Below, one piece after another: positions 11,276 through 23,700 of a stretch of DNA of 64,000 nt (its first letter is position 1; each line of letters begins with the position of its first letter). The stretch comes from Ectocarpus siliculosus (Eukaryota > Sar > Phaeophyceae > Ectocarpales > Ectocarpaceae): NCBI GenBank assembly GCA_000310025.1, contig FN648456.1, positions 62,001-126,000 of the forward strand. The letters are read 5' to 3'. A model generated the notes under the pieces. The model made no database searches. It saw only the letters and a list, made by a program, of their open reading frames with translations, and had not been told where the DNA came from. The translations under genes were made by a program, and so were the position numbers.

Positions 11276-11279
11276 CATG

Positions 11280-13545
11280 ACAAAAACAGCAGTGTGTAGG
11301 CATATAGCCCCGGCCTCAAGTGATGGAACTTTTTCCTTTTTCCCAGGGAGTCCGTCTATCTGTCTGTGTGGCATATGATGCGAGTTTTGGTCGGCGTGAC
11401 GAGAGGAATCTGTTTGAGGTTGGATAAAACAACCCCAGTACGAAAATGTTAACCCCTTTGGGTCTAGGCTGGACTGTCAGATTTTTTTTTTGCGCCAAAA
11501 AAAAAATGAGAGCGAGAGCCAGCGGGAGAGAGAGATGTGCAGAGAAAGACACCAGTGTACTTCTGCACACGCAACAGCTATCTCCACCTGTAGGCCATGA
11601 GAGAAGCCGGCGACGGGGTGGTGGCCACAGACAGGGTCGTAGAAGGGTTGGTGGGTGGTCGCGCTGCGGTCAGTAGGGCAGGTTAGCTGTGTAGACTTTG
11701 AAATGATCAGTCGTCTAGCTGCCTCAACTAGTCTATTTTCGGTATATTGTAAATGATCAGTCCAGAGAGGGCAATATGATCAGTGAAGACCCATGATTTC
11801 TATTGACTTGCGGATCCCTCGGGGCCAGTTTATTTGAGTGTACCTTTTTAGGGGTAAGTTAAACCTGTGACCACGGGAATCGACCGCGTCGAGTGTTGGA
11901 TCAGTACGGACATACGAAGGTACTGGGTAGAGAGAGATCGGAACGGTTTTTAATGTGAAGACAACAACAACAACAACAATAGCTGGTATTTGTACTTCTG
12001 TACTTCTCTGTTCTCTGCCCCCCCCCGAAATGTGCCCTGCCAACTCTCTAGAGCTCCTGTGTTTTTCAAACAACAAGCACATCCACCAGCACACACCTGT
12101 ACCTCGTGGTTTCCTAGGTTCGGGCGAGAGTGGTATGTGTGGCGCTACGAGTGTGGATGTGTTGCTGATATGTTTTACTCGTCTACAGCAGTAGTAGTAG
12201 TGTTGTTGTAGCGTTCGTTGTAGCTGTTGACACAATGACTGCTGCTGGATCTTGGGAACGATTTTCAAATTGTTGGGAACCACGATATCCTCGATATCTG
12301 GGCTTCGGCAGGGATTGCAATACCCCTCCCTTTTGCTGTCCTCTGCTCTTTGCAGCAGTGGCTTCCTACGTTCGGGCGAGTGTATGTGTGGTGCTGCGAA
12401 ATAACACATATGTATGTATGTATGTACTGTATGCACACACGCGTTCATTGACATGTGCATACGTTGAGAGATTCATGATTTGGCATTGATTGGCCCCATT
12501 CCCATTCCCGAGACCTTGATATTACCCGCTGTCACCGAAGTCTCTTCATTGGTCAGCCGGTTAGCGCGGGTGCAAAATAATCTAGACACACCTACCTATG
12601 GACTTGCCAATACACGGCGCGAAGGGCTGCAGAGCGGCAACTCCACGACTTGCCACTACACCAGCATTTGCAAATCATCAATCAATGATCAGTGAGAACG
12701 CCTGAAGACTCAAAAGGGTTCGAAACAAACATTGTGGGCAAGATAAAAGACAGCAGGTCACCTGGGTCCCAACCACTGACGACGTTACCCACCCGACGTT
12801 CGCACAGATGATAACCGCACTTTAGTTTTGTTGGAAACGGTTTGGGGGCAATGAATGGGAACCCGGACGATTTGAGTGGGAACGGTAATTCCAATTGACA
12901 GCGGGAAGATATCTGCGGATAAATTTCCGACGACCGCCAGCTGTGGTGTGTTCAACGACATATGAACGGGAATGGTACGTGCGCGTGCTGCAGTCTGAGA
13001 GAGGGAGACTACACCTAGACTAGACTAGTCTGACTGGTGGAAAACGTGCGGCTAGCCTGTAGCCACGGGCTTGATTGAACGAACGAAGCGATTTATAGGA
13101 TATAGCGAACACATCTCACATGTATATGGTATTGTCTTCGTTATATGTAGCATGTGCAACGGAATATGTATGTCTTGTGTGTCATCTCTCGCGCGAGGCC
13201 AGAACCGAGATCATAGAGGTGGTTTGGCTGCAGTCTGGTAGCCTGCGACCCTCAAGCTCTCGCAAACATGGTCTCCGTATTTCATTTCCAATGCGTGGAC
13301 TAAGGTTCGGAAAACACGTAGAGAGAGGAAGCGTTGAACTGGTTGAACTCAAACCGAAAGACAATGGTTGACGACAGCCGCGGAAAAGAAAATGAGAGAG
13401 AGAGAGAGAGACAAAGACAGAGACAAGGGCGGCGCACAATACGGAACGGGTGGGGTGATCGAAAGCAAGGGCAACATGATGGATCTCTTCTTACGGAAAC
13501 GCGTTACGGCCCCACAGGGTCGAGTGATCGCAACCATGTGCAAGG
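11280..13545. other. Intergenic region with simple repeats
   Basis: Contains AAC trinucleotide repeats (about 11959-11980), GTAT repeats (about 12410-12425), and at 11905-11985 a copy of a dispersed repeat also found at 34530-34605 beside the LTR element (shared TACTGGGTAGAGAGAG and CGGAACGGTTTTT). A GA-rich tract lies at 13390-13425. No supported gene. Confidence 0.5.
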
Positions 13546-13555
13546 TCGAGGGTAA

Positions 13556-13705
13556 GAACCTTGGCCAGGGTTCTACCCTTAATCATGTACAGGGTAGGGA
13601 CCTATGATCATGTACAGGGTACCAGTGCATGGACCTTATTAAACTGGCCACATGCTTACGGGCCACAGGGTGTTCTGGGACGGGACCCTGTGCAAGGGCA
13701 CAATC
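13556..13705. repeat. Degenerate CATGTRCAGGGT repeat patch
   Basis: ATCATGTACAGGGTA occurs twice at 13583-13625, with further related ...CAGGGT / ...CAAGGTC blocks at 13537, 13665 and 13688. The same core occurs in the 1291-1448 duplication. Confidence 0.5.
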
Positions 13706-15899
13706 ACCACGGGTGCATGGCATCACCTCCTTCCAGAAACCATTCATGAGGCAACTCGTTGCGCATTCGTCGAGATATCGGTAATCACAATCGAAGCGGG
13801 AGAGGGTCCAGGTGTGCGGAAGGGGTAGCAGCTTGACGCGCATTTCTTTCCGTTTTATGTTTGGTTTTTTAGAGTTGTTGGCGATCTCCCGTTTCTTCTC
13901 TACAAGCATGTTCTTCTTCTTCGGTCGATGTTCTCGAGATTCTCATGTCAGATTGCCGAGTGAGGTGGAAGAGGTGTGTGTGTGCCTGCTGCCCCCGTCC
14001 GGCTCTCCTCCAAGTTTCGTACAATAAATATCTTCTGGCAGTTCTTGAGAAAAACACGTCTCTGACATGGGCATTTTGTAGATTGAAGATCTACGTATAT
14101 ATCTCCTCCTTGCCACGTCGAAACGAATCATTTCTTTTACCCCGACAGGCGTCACCGCGGACCCCCGGCCGATGCGGACTATGTAGTACACGCGCGCTCA
14201 CAATACACGCATCCTGGATGGTGCATTTCGTCAGGTCGTACGCCTTCTTCGCCCTGTCAGTCCGATGCCGTCCGACGGCGGACCGCGGAGTCACTCGTCA
14301 TGGCATGACCACCACCAGGAGGACCCATGAAACCCTCTCTCCTGCTGTGCACGATATATCTACTGTAAACCTACTCTCAATACTGATGTATACGTGCTCA
14401 AGGATAGAGTGTATGCGCTGACAAGTGAGCACGCTGTTCTGGGTTAGAATTCATTAGTTGTGGAGTGGCATCCGTTCAATCTGGGCCCGGGAACGTGAAA
14501 CGTCCCACTGGACGCGTGGTGGGCGATACACACACATGGTGCGTGGTCCCCTCTCCGGATAAGGAGCAGTGCTGACGTCTATTTCCCGCAACTGTGCATG
14601 GATATGATGAGAGCGGGGTAGACTGCTGTAGCACTGCGGGACGTTTGCCCAACGACCCCGTGCTGAATACTGAGAGGGAATACTGCATGGACTGTTACAT
14701 TCACCCGAAAATGCCATTACACCAAAAACCAATGACAGAGTGGAAGTGTACCCTGATGCATGTTGTTTCACGATGTAATTGTGGTCTTGGGAGACCGACT
14801 ACGTAGAGGAACAGGAGTTGCTGGACTCACTTTGGTTGTTGAGGTAGCTTCGCTCGTCGACCGCTCGAAGAGTGAGAGAGAGGGGATCGCACGCTATCAA
14901 TTCATTCCAGGAGCGAAGTTAGCACCCCGGGAGATCTCCGGAGACGGTTGGTGGTAGATCTCCGGAGATGGTGAGAATATCGTCTCGAAGTGTGCGTCAC
15001 TCGGCCGCCGCTTCTACTGCTGTCGTGCTTCGTTGCGGTGTGTAAAGCGAGGACATCAGAGAGTGGATGAGGATTGAAGGCCAATCAAGGAGTTCTCGTA
15101 AGCGGAGAACTACTGGTTCTCCTTGAGTTTTTTTCCGTGGCGCCCTTCTTTCCGATCTCCCGATTGGATTTTTTTTTTTTGTCCAGGGGAAATCGGTGTA
15201 GACTACTTCATAGCATACCTAGTCTGTTGTGTTCTTCTGCTCTTGTTTTCTTTTGCGATGGACTAAGCAAACTAGAAATGCAGACTAGATGTAACACCTT
15301 GTATGTGATTGATAATCTTAGTATCCATTTGGGCTGGCCTTCACCGGATTGGTGGACCACTTCACACCTTCACGAACGCTTTGATGCGAAACCAGACCTA
15401 GAGTTTGAGTTGGGTGGTCGGCATAGCAGCGAATAGATAGGCTGTGGTTGAGGTGTTGAGGTGCTGGTTCGCGGTTGTCGGGGCTGCGGCCAGTGAGCTT
15501 TTTGAGGACTGTGCGGGGCGGCAGTTGCTGGTGTGTCGACGTGGGGAGACGGGGCCACGGCCAGTGAGCCCCTTAGAGCTGCATGGGCTACCTACGTAAG
15601 TAAACGTATGACACACACGAGGGCTCCTGCGTCTGCACCTGCAACAGTTGTATTGTGTCAAATGTTCTTTCACACTTGGCCGTTAATGTACTATCTATGG
15701 GTTGGCTCTACGATACGGATGATTCTTTCGGGAATGAAAAAAATGAAGAGTGAACCCTGACCTGTTCTTGCCAGTTCGATTTTTATTTCGAAACTCTTGC
15801 GAATCTGTCTTGAGACAATATAATAGCGCCTGTAGATCTCCATCGGGGTTAACATAATTCGAAAAATCTTTGTCGAATCGAATCGTGTCGTGATAGTTG

Positions 15900-17700
15900 A
15901 TCGCTTCAATATGCATTCTTCGAAGGACAAATAATAGCAGATGTCGCCGTCCGCAGACAGTAGCTTTCCCTACCCCGGTCGTCACTATTGTCGGGGGTGC
16001 CATCTACGAAGGGTCTACCGCCATATACATACGCGGGATCAAGTGTACGTGGAACTGGCGCTACGGTTTCACTCCAACGTTGACAGTACCGAATGACTCC
16101 CACATGGCCCCCGAGCAGACAACCGTCGTCACGGTGGTGTCGGATCGCCCGATTGGTTTAGAGTTTGTTTTTCAACCACCGAAAAGCTTACTTTGAGGTA
16201 GCACGTTGGAGTTCGATTGTCTCTTTGGGTTGAATCACAAGATTACACAGATGAATACACTGTTCGTCGCCACGCTCGACGAGGGAAACGGCTGAACCCT
16301 TCTGGAATAGACTACTACTGAAGGTGCCGCAGGCAAAAGGGTAGGGGAATGGCTGTTGTGGCTCTTCACGGGTAACCCCCGGCCCATACACTAAGGAATA
16401 GATGCCGAAAGGAGTGTACCGTGCCGCCTGAAAACGAACGCACACACACACACTTCATTGGTCAGCCGGTTGGAGTGGTCGATGCAAATAAACAAAACAC
16501 ACAGACACACACATTGTTTAGTCGGTTAGCTCTGTCGACGCTACTCACAAGCACACACCAGAACCCGCAGTACAAGCACACGGCCGCGTTCCTCTCCTTT
16601 GAGCCCTATCGTACCAAGCGAGACCTAAGCAGTATGCTCAGTAGCCTGCAGTCAATGCTGCACGCACTCAAAACCAACCCATGTCACATGTGACGACAAC
16701 ACGTAGAAAACCAGCTGTCCGGCTCCCACAAACCGTACTCTCAAACGCCAGAACTTTACGAAGGAACAAATCCAGCTCACTTTGCAGACAGTACACATGG
16801 TCTCCTGTTTGCCAGAAACGATTATTATCCTCCCGCTCGGGTGAAATACACAATAGAACACCCGCTCGGGCGAAATTCACAATAGAACAGCTGTCCTGCG
16901 CACAATTCCACACAACAACATGAAGAAGTAGAATTCCGTTTCCTGCAAATGAGTTTCTACGGTTTTGTCAGTTGCACTCGTTTGCCACAGGAATGAACAT
17001 GGAACTCCCGCGTGGGGGGAGTTGCTCAAAATACTCGCACCGGGGGCACGACACGACTCGTCTACAGGAAATACTTTGAAAACCAGTACTTACTATTGCA
17101 AGAATGTATGAACCTATTCACTACAACAGTCTGCACCAACCTCAAGCGCATGTTTATCACGTTGCATGTACCCATCCATAACAAAAATCGAGTAGACAGA
17201 AACATCCAACAAGGCCCCCGTGGAAAACTCGACGATTTTGAGAACTTCTCGCTCTTGTTGTACCTACCGTGGATTCAGTCGATTTGCCTAGAATCTGTTG
17301 CATCGGACCGCCAAACATTCTTTCTCGCGAGGCGTGGCGCTCACGTACGCTACATTCAAACATTATCGGAGCTTTGCATACAACCAGCATTGGCTTGAAA
17401 TTGCAACATGCACACACCGCTACACAACGACACGGTCATTGGTGGCCGCCTGCGCTCACGAGGGTTGCCATTTGCCAACAACCGTTTCACCTTGACCAAA
17501 GGTAGCGACCATGTTGTGTCGTGCAGGACCCATCACCGAAGAACCGGGGATGTTCCCGAGATGGTGGGGGTTGATATGTTCCCAAAGCGACCGAATCACT
17601 GCCGACACAGCTCCATCCCCGTGTTGATCTTCAAGGTTCGTGTTGTGCCACGCTTCGGGCAGCGACGGGGCCGAAACACAGGTAGGTGCTCTGTTGCATG
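15900..17700 (+). pseudogene. Protein-like open segments in alternating frames, possibly a decayed gene
   Basis: Several plus-strand stretches read like protein: 15950-16196 (GGAIYEGSTAIYIRGIKCTW...), 16560-16693 (FLSFEPYRTKRDLSSMLSSL), 17040-17290 (LVYRKYFENQYLLLQECMNL...), 17330-17490 (YRSFAYNQHWLEIATCTHRY) and 17408-17700. They lie in different frames, without clear splice sites joining them. This fits a frameshifted, decayed coding sequence, but the family is not recognised and chance is possible. The right end overlaps the 3' flank of the opposite-strand GH88 gene. Confidence 0.25.
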
Positions 17701-17749
17701 TCGTTCACCAACGTCTGACATCACGGAGGGTTGTAGCACCTGCCGCGAT

Positions 17750-20700
17750 CTATTCGGGAGAGCTGCCGATGATGCACGGGGCTTCGTTGGTCTCATCGCA
17801 GTACATGCCGCTAGCCTTGACCCCTCCCCCGCAGCAAGACTCCGAGCCAAGACCAGCCGCACTGCCGGACGTGGTGCAGCCGGTTCCTCCGCACTGGTTA
17901 CACTCCAACGGACAGCACACGATACCGTTACCGTCGATGCCTTCGAGGCCATTGCTGCAAGTCGTGACTGCTTTCCGGACGACACATGATTTTCGGGGAA
18001 CGCGTCGAACGTAGGTGTGAGGCCTTTTTCTTGCAGGTATCATGTATGCGGTAGCGTTGCGTTGGATGCTCCTGCTTTCGAGGCTGTTGCTGCCGGTCGT
18101 GCCTGCCGAGTAGTGTCCCTGCAAGAATAAACGCAGACGTCTGCCACCCTCCTTTGCATACCAACTGGAACATCAGGTTCGCTTCGAACAGTACCTTATC
18201 AGGAGAAACGGCTTCACCGAGGCTCATACGCCTCGTTTTCTGCTTGATGCCGCATGTAAGAACGCAATCTACGCCGACTCACAGACCCTGGCCTCTTTTA
18301 TTGGCCTTGGAACAAGTAGTAGCCGGAAATCGGCCATTTCTGATCGATGTTCGACTGGAAAAAGCGTTGTGCGTGGGCCGTGGTGCCGGAACGCAGATAC
18401 ATGCTCACTCACCGCTCGAAGAATCGCAGGCCTCACCAACTCCAGCGTCACAAGTCTCGAGCGATCTGACATGTTGTCGATCAAATCAAACGTCCGGTGC
18501 GGAAGATGGCAGTGCGAATAAATGTCACGGTTCACACGAATGAACAGAACTCGCTTCGGTCTTGCATTTCTACGTATCCTACCTTTTCTGTGAACATCTA
18601 CGCAGGGCTTGTTGCGAGATTTCGGGGTTGCCGCCGGGAGTCTAGATATTGATTTTCCCCCCGATGAAATTGATTTTCCCCCCGTGTCGATAAAACCTTC
18701 ATTGTAAATCCGACGATTTCATCAAGAAGAGGTATCGAGTCGGGGCAACTGCGATGGCGACAATTAACGTGTCTGTGGAGAGTGTCTTGATAGATATACT
18801 TGTAGCAATGCCAAGTGGTTGTAGGATTGTGTGGTACGTGGAATGTATCTCCAGGGTGTGCAAGGTACCCCTGTTGTATACTGCGTCGCCCCCTCATGGT
18901 GATGCGTGCACGCGTGCGTGCAGTTCATGTCCATGTGTCCATGCGTTCATGTCTGTTCGTGTGTCCATGTGTTCATGTGTTCATGTGAGTCCATGTTTTT
19001 CATGTGAAGAGGAAGTCTATACAACAAACCCAGCACATCTTTACTCCTTGGCGCGAGTTCGCCGAGTTGCCCACACCCTATTCAACACGCGTCTTGCGAC
19101 AAGCTACCCCCAGTTCGGATCATCCTAACATGTCTGTGGAGAATAATGATGGTCGATAAGACACCATAGCGTGAACCGTGTGGAGTGAATGTTCGCGCTC
19201 CGCTCGACTCGGTGCGTCCGCGTTGTCCTGTGACGCCTGACGATTTTTTCGGCACGAGTATCATGCACACGCTCTTATGGTATGTCTCACGTGTTCAGTT
19301 GGTGTCCAAGTACGAGGTAGTCGACGGTCGCCGCCGTGGTTACCGCCGAAAGCTGTCCGAAGGAAAGCGTTACGCTGTCTACCGTGGACAGCCCCGAGAA
19401 CGTTCCCGCCGCCACGGAGAAGGAAACCCTGGCATTGTACAATGAACGGACGATCAAGTCGACGTGAGGGTGACGTGGAGGACGGCGTTGAAAAAGGGCG
19501 GGGTGGAGGGGGGGTGAGATGTGTGGCAGGCGCCCTGAGGCTACTCTGTTAGCGCCAGCGACGACCCGAATATGCCGCCATTACACGGCGTGAAAAGGTT
19601 CTGTCAGTCTAGTCAATAGGCAACAAGACGTTCATCTCCACCGACCAACCTCCTACCTGAGAGTATTTTGTGTCTTTACCGGGGTATTGATACAAGTCGC
19701 CTTTGCGGCCTTTCAACAAGGTGCCTAGCGCTACCAACCACGACAGTCAAACTCCTATACCTACTTTCCACGGCCAAAACAAACGAAACTTCGTGTCAAG
19801 GTTTCTCACCCGTTTGACCCCGTGTTCCAGGCCCCGTCGGGCTGTTCAATGTCCACCGTCACGGACGCCGAACCGCTCCCGAGTGTCAGCGATTCCGGAA
19901 CGTATCCGGCGTCGGTCAGCGTCATCCCGAACCTGGTTGAATGGCCGAGGACGAACCGATTAGGTATTTCTGTCGAATAATGGTCGAACGGCGCAACATA
20001 CAAAATTGGACCTGCAATGGCACGTCAGCGGAGCTGCGATTGATACCCCCACAAGGGCGAAGGGCTTAGGAATAATTTCGAGACTCAGCACGTCGTCACT
20101 CGAGGTCCCACCTGATGAGCGGTACCCGGAGTTGAACAAATGGAACGTCCAGGCACACACTTCTTGCAAGAGCTATTCTTTGCAAACGGTGGTTCTGAGG
20201 TATCGCGCACGTACGTATTATCCAGCCTCATACTCCGATATTCCACCGAGGCAGGCATTGGAGGCTTCGAGTTATGTCGAGTAGCATGGGCACTACATGT
20301 CTGCACGAGAACATCAACGCTTGCACTCGGGGCTCCCCACGAAGAACGCATCTTTGTGAGCTAGCCGTCGTTCTGGACAAACTCTCCCTTTCGTTTCGTC
20401 AAATTTTGACATCTCACCAAATGATGACGGGAGCGTCTGCCGATAGCCCCGAGAGGTCGACGTCGTTGTCGAGAGTGGTTCCGGAGAATTGGACCGACGG
20501 CTGGGTGTCGGTGATACTGACCTCCGCCTCGTTCCGCAGAATGATGGAAGGGGACATGGTCTGGTACCGGACCTGACGTCAGCACCAACGAATAGGGTGG
20601 CAAGAGAACACGGCTCGGAAAACTCAGTGACACGCTCGAAAACATCAGGCTACAAAGTCGTGTTGATCGTTCCGGTGGAAACATGTCCGGCCGTGTGTGG

Positions 20701-23700
20701 CTACGAATTTTCTTGTGCGCCAATGCGAAAGTTGACCCCGGTCTATTTCAAAGAGTTATTTGGTGTTGGGACGGGGCACGGGCGTGACATCCGCACCTTT
20801 CAAAATACCAACTCTTGTTTCGGGATGTCCTCCCTGTTGCCACAGGCAGAGGTCTGGGAGAGTGATTGCAAGAAGGTAAACATCGACATGTGCACATGTT
20901 TTGGCGTTACCTGCTTTCCAGCATTCCCCGCTCGCGCTCAACCTACCGTGTACCGTGCAGTGGTTGGCTTCGCCAGAAACAAAAGAAACACGGTCATCGC
21001 AACAAGCAGGCGTCCGAATCATGCGTGAGAAGCAATGCCACTCACCATCGATTCCAGGAGAAAGTAGTCCGCGGTGACGGAGCCCACCGCCGCATCACCC
21101 CATGCTGCCGCCGAGTTTCTGAGGATTGCTTGCCACCCGTCGGTTGCCGAGGAGTCGAAGTAGGTGGAGGATAGCAGTAGCGAAGACAAGAACTCCTGGC
21201 CCTTCTCGAGGTAGCTCGGTTCTCCTGTTTTTTGTCGGCAGGGAAACCAAGAGAGGTGTTGGAAGGGGAGGTGCGCGTAGTGCGCGCTAGCCGCAGCAAC
21301 GTAAAACCATACATACCGCAGCCTGTGGAGGTATATGAAGAAGACATGGGTGCGTGGGATTGTAGGGTGTTGCGGTGGCAAGGAGACACAGAGTGCCACT
21401 TAACAAAGGGAAAATCAAGCAACCAGAGGAAAACCCACCAAGTCGGCTGTAGCATCAACGTTTGGCATCCAATACAGCACGACCAGGTCCGGTTCTAGCA
21501 TGAATCATGCCACCTGCGCTTACCGGTTTGTTCGAAGAGTTCGAAGAGGGCGGAGGTCACGATAGCCGTGGCTGACGAATCCTTGGGGTTGTCCGAGTCC
21601 ACGGGAGCGTCGAAGTCGGCGTAGGGGACGTTGTCGTCGGGAAGGTTGTCGATGAAGTAGCTGTCACCAGTGTTTTAAGACCAAGACGCGTCATCAGGTA
21701 CTTTTAAAGGCAGGGGTTAATTTTATGATGCATAGTGTCAAGAACCAGAAACCGCAAGCAACGTGCCCGGTCGGCCTTCCTATCCCCTCCACCAATCCAT
21801 CGTTTCTGAAGCAGGGGAGTGAAATTACCTGACGAACGCGCCCCCTTTGAGTCTACTCGTTATGGTGTTTTTAACCTGAGGGTGTTGATGCCATAGTCCA
21901 GGAACCTCTGCTCCTTGAGATAGCGGTATACCATGGTGAAGCCGTAGATGGCCCATGCCTGCCCCCTGGACCAAGTAGAGTCGTCTTGCCACCCCTGGTA
22001 CGTGCCTGCGGAGAGAATGTACAAGAACATGTGACGAAGGTACAAGGTGTGGTCGGAATATCGACAGGTACTACAAGGACGAATGCTTGCTTTCCAGATC
22101 ACACCTTGTACGGGCTCTGTATTGACAAAAACCGTCGTTTCCTTTACACATGATGCTTGTTTCGGTATCTGGTGTTGCGAGTTACTCATGGTCAAGGAGG
22201 CAAAACTTTCCACCAACGGGTGCTCCCGAACCATCGCCGGTGGGGTTCCGGGGAATCAATCTCATGGGGGGCGCTCTCGATGGACGTTTCTGTATCAAGA
22301 CGACAAATGTCGCCCTCCCCATCAAACCTTCCCGCCTCCGCTGGAATAGTTGCCACCACGGAGTTGGCCTCCGCTTGCTCTACTTTGTGCACGATGATAT
22401 CCCCCACTTCGGTCAGAGATTCCCGGTGATCGTTTCCCGCTGAAAGTATGCTGATCGCCTTCTGGGATTACCCTGAGGTTCATTTCAGGGGAACCTCATG
22501 CTGGACTTTACTGTCTTAACCGTCAAGGTACCGGATTCCTGCGAACCCGACAAAAATATCCGATAGAAAGTACGTGCGGTACCGATGACCAAGATCTATG
22601 TCGACGATGGCCTATTGGGGCCGTTGTTGCCCGCCCTTTCGTCAAGCAGCCCCCCCCCCCCGAGGAATGAAGCGTGTCATGCTGTGAATAAACCTCTTCG
22701 GGCTTGGCAAGCCGGAACGGGGATGGTGTGAACGGCCAAGAGCAACATCAACATAGCAACAGCCCCAAACGCAACAAGAACACACGATCGACAATCACTT
22801 GATATTGTCCGAACGGTATGCCTCTTCGTGTCTTCGTGTCGTAAGAAAGGCATCTCCCCGTAGGTCAACTCGGATGCATGGGCATCTACACAAGGAGGAT
22901 AGAGAATTGCGGCGCCGGCAGCATCTGTATGTTTTCCGGATCGCTATGACGATCTTGGTTGAGAGAGGCGTGGTATCTCATACGTAGAGGGGAGAATATT
23001 CTTCTGTATGCAGGAGAGGTAAACCATTCTCAGGCCTGTCGGCGACGGAATATGTATGTACCACCGCGGCTCCTTGGTTGCGCCAGCGGGGACGACAGAA
23101 AAAACACCCACCAACAATTGGATATACCGATCGTTCACATCGTGTTGTCAGCCTTACCTTTGTCTACTAGCTCCCCCGTCGATGGGTCGTAGTCCGCCAC
23201 ATGGAACGTGCTGTAGTCATCCCTTACAAGGTCTGCCCACGTGGTGTCGGCGTGGCTGCGAGCGAGACACGGACGGATAATTGGTCGAGCGAATCTAGCG
23301 ATCGGCGAAATGTGGTTGGCATTATTTTTTTCCTGGCGGAAAGACGACTACAGTAGTCACGTTCACCTGGCTCAAAGGCACTCATGCATCAGAATCTTTC
23401 GTGGTGCTCTTGTGAAAGTCGATGTTCGCCACACGGATTTCCGTACGTTGTCAAGAATTCAAATTTCGCATCGAAGCAAGGGTGGCTCTTCCTCTGGGCA
23501 TCATAGACATGGAGGCCTCCGGCGTTGGATGCTCACTGGTTAAAAGGTACGTTTTCCACCATTGTCCGGTCGCCCCGGTGGTCTAGTTGGTACCCTTGGA
23601 ACCTTCTAGAGGTCAGGTCAGGGGTTCGAATCCCGGCGTAAGCGAGCGTTTCTTGCAAAGTGAGTTTTTCTCTCGCCTTCGCTTCTGGCCTTGTAGTGGA

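Noticed and set aside
23570-23650. Functional tRNA gene
   Set aside because: A and B boxes are present, but the acceptor stem does not pair and the T stem is imperfect. The body and poly(A) tail fit a SINE instead.
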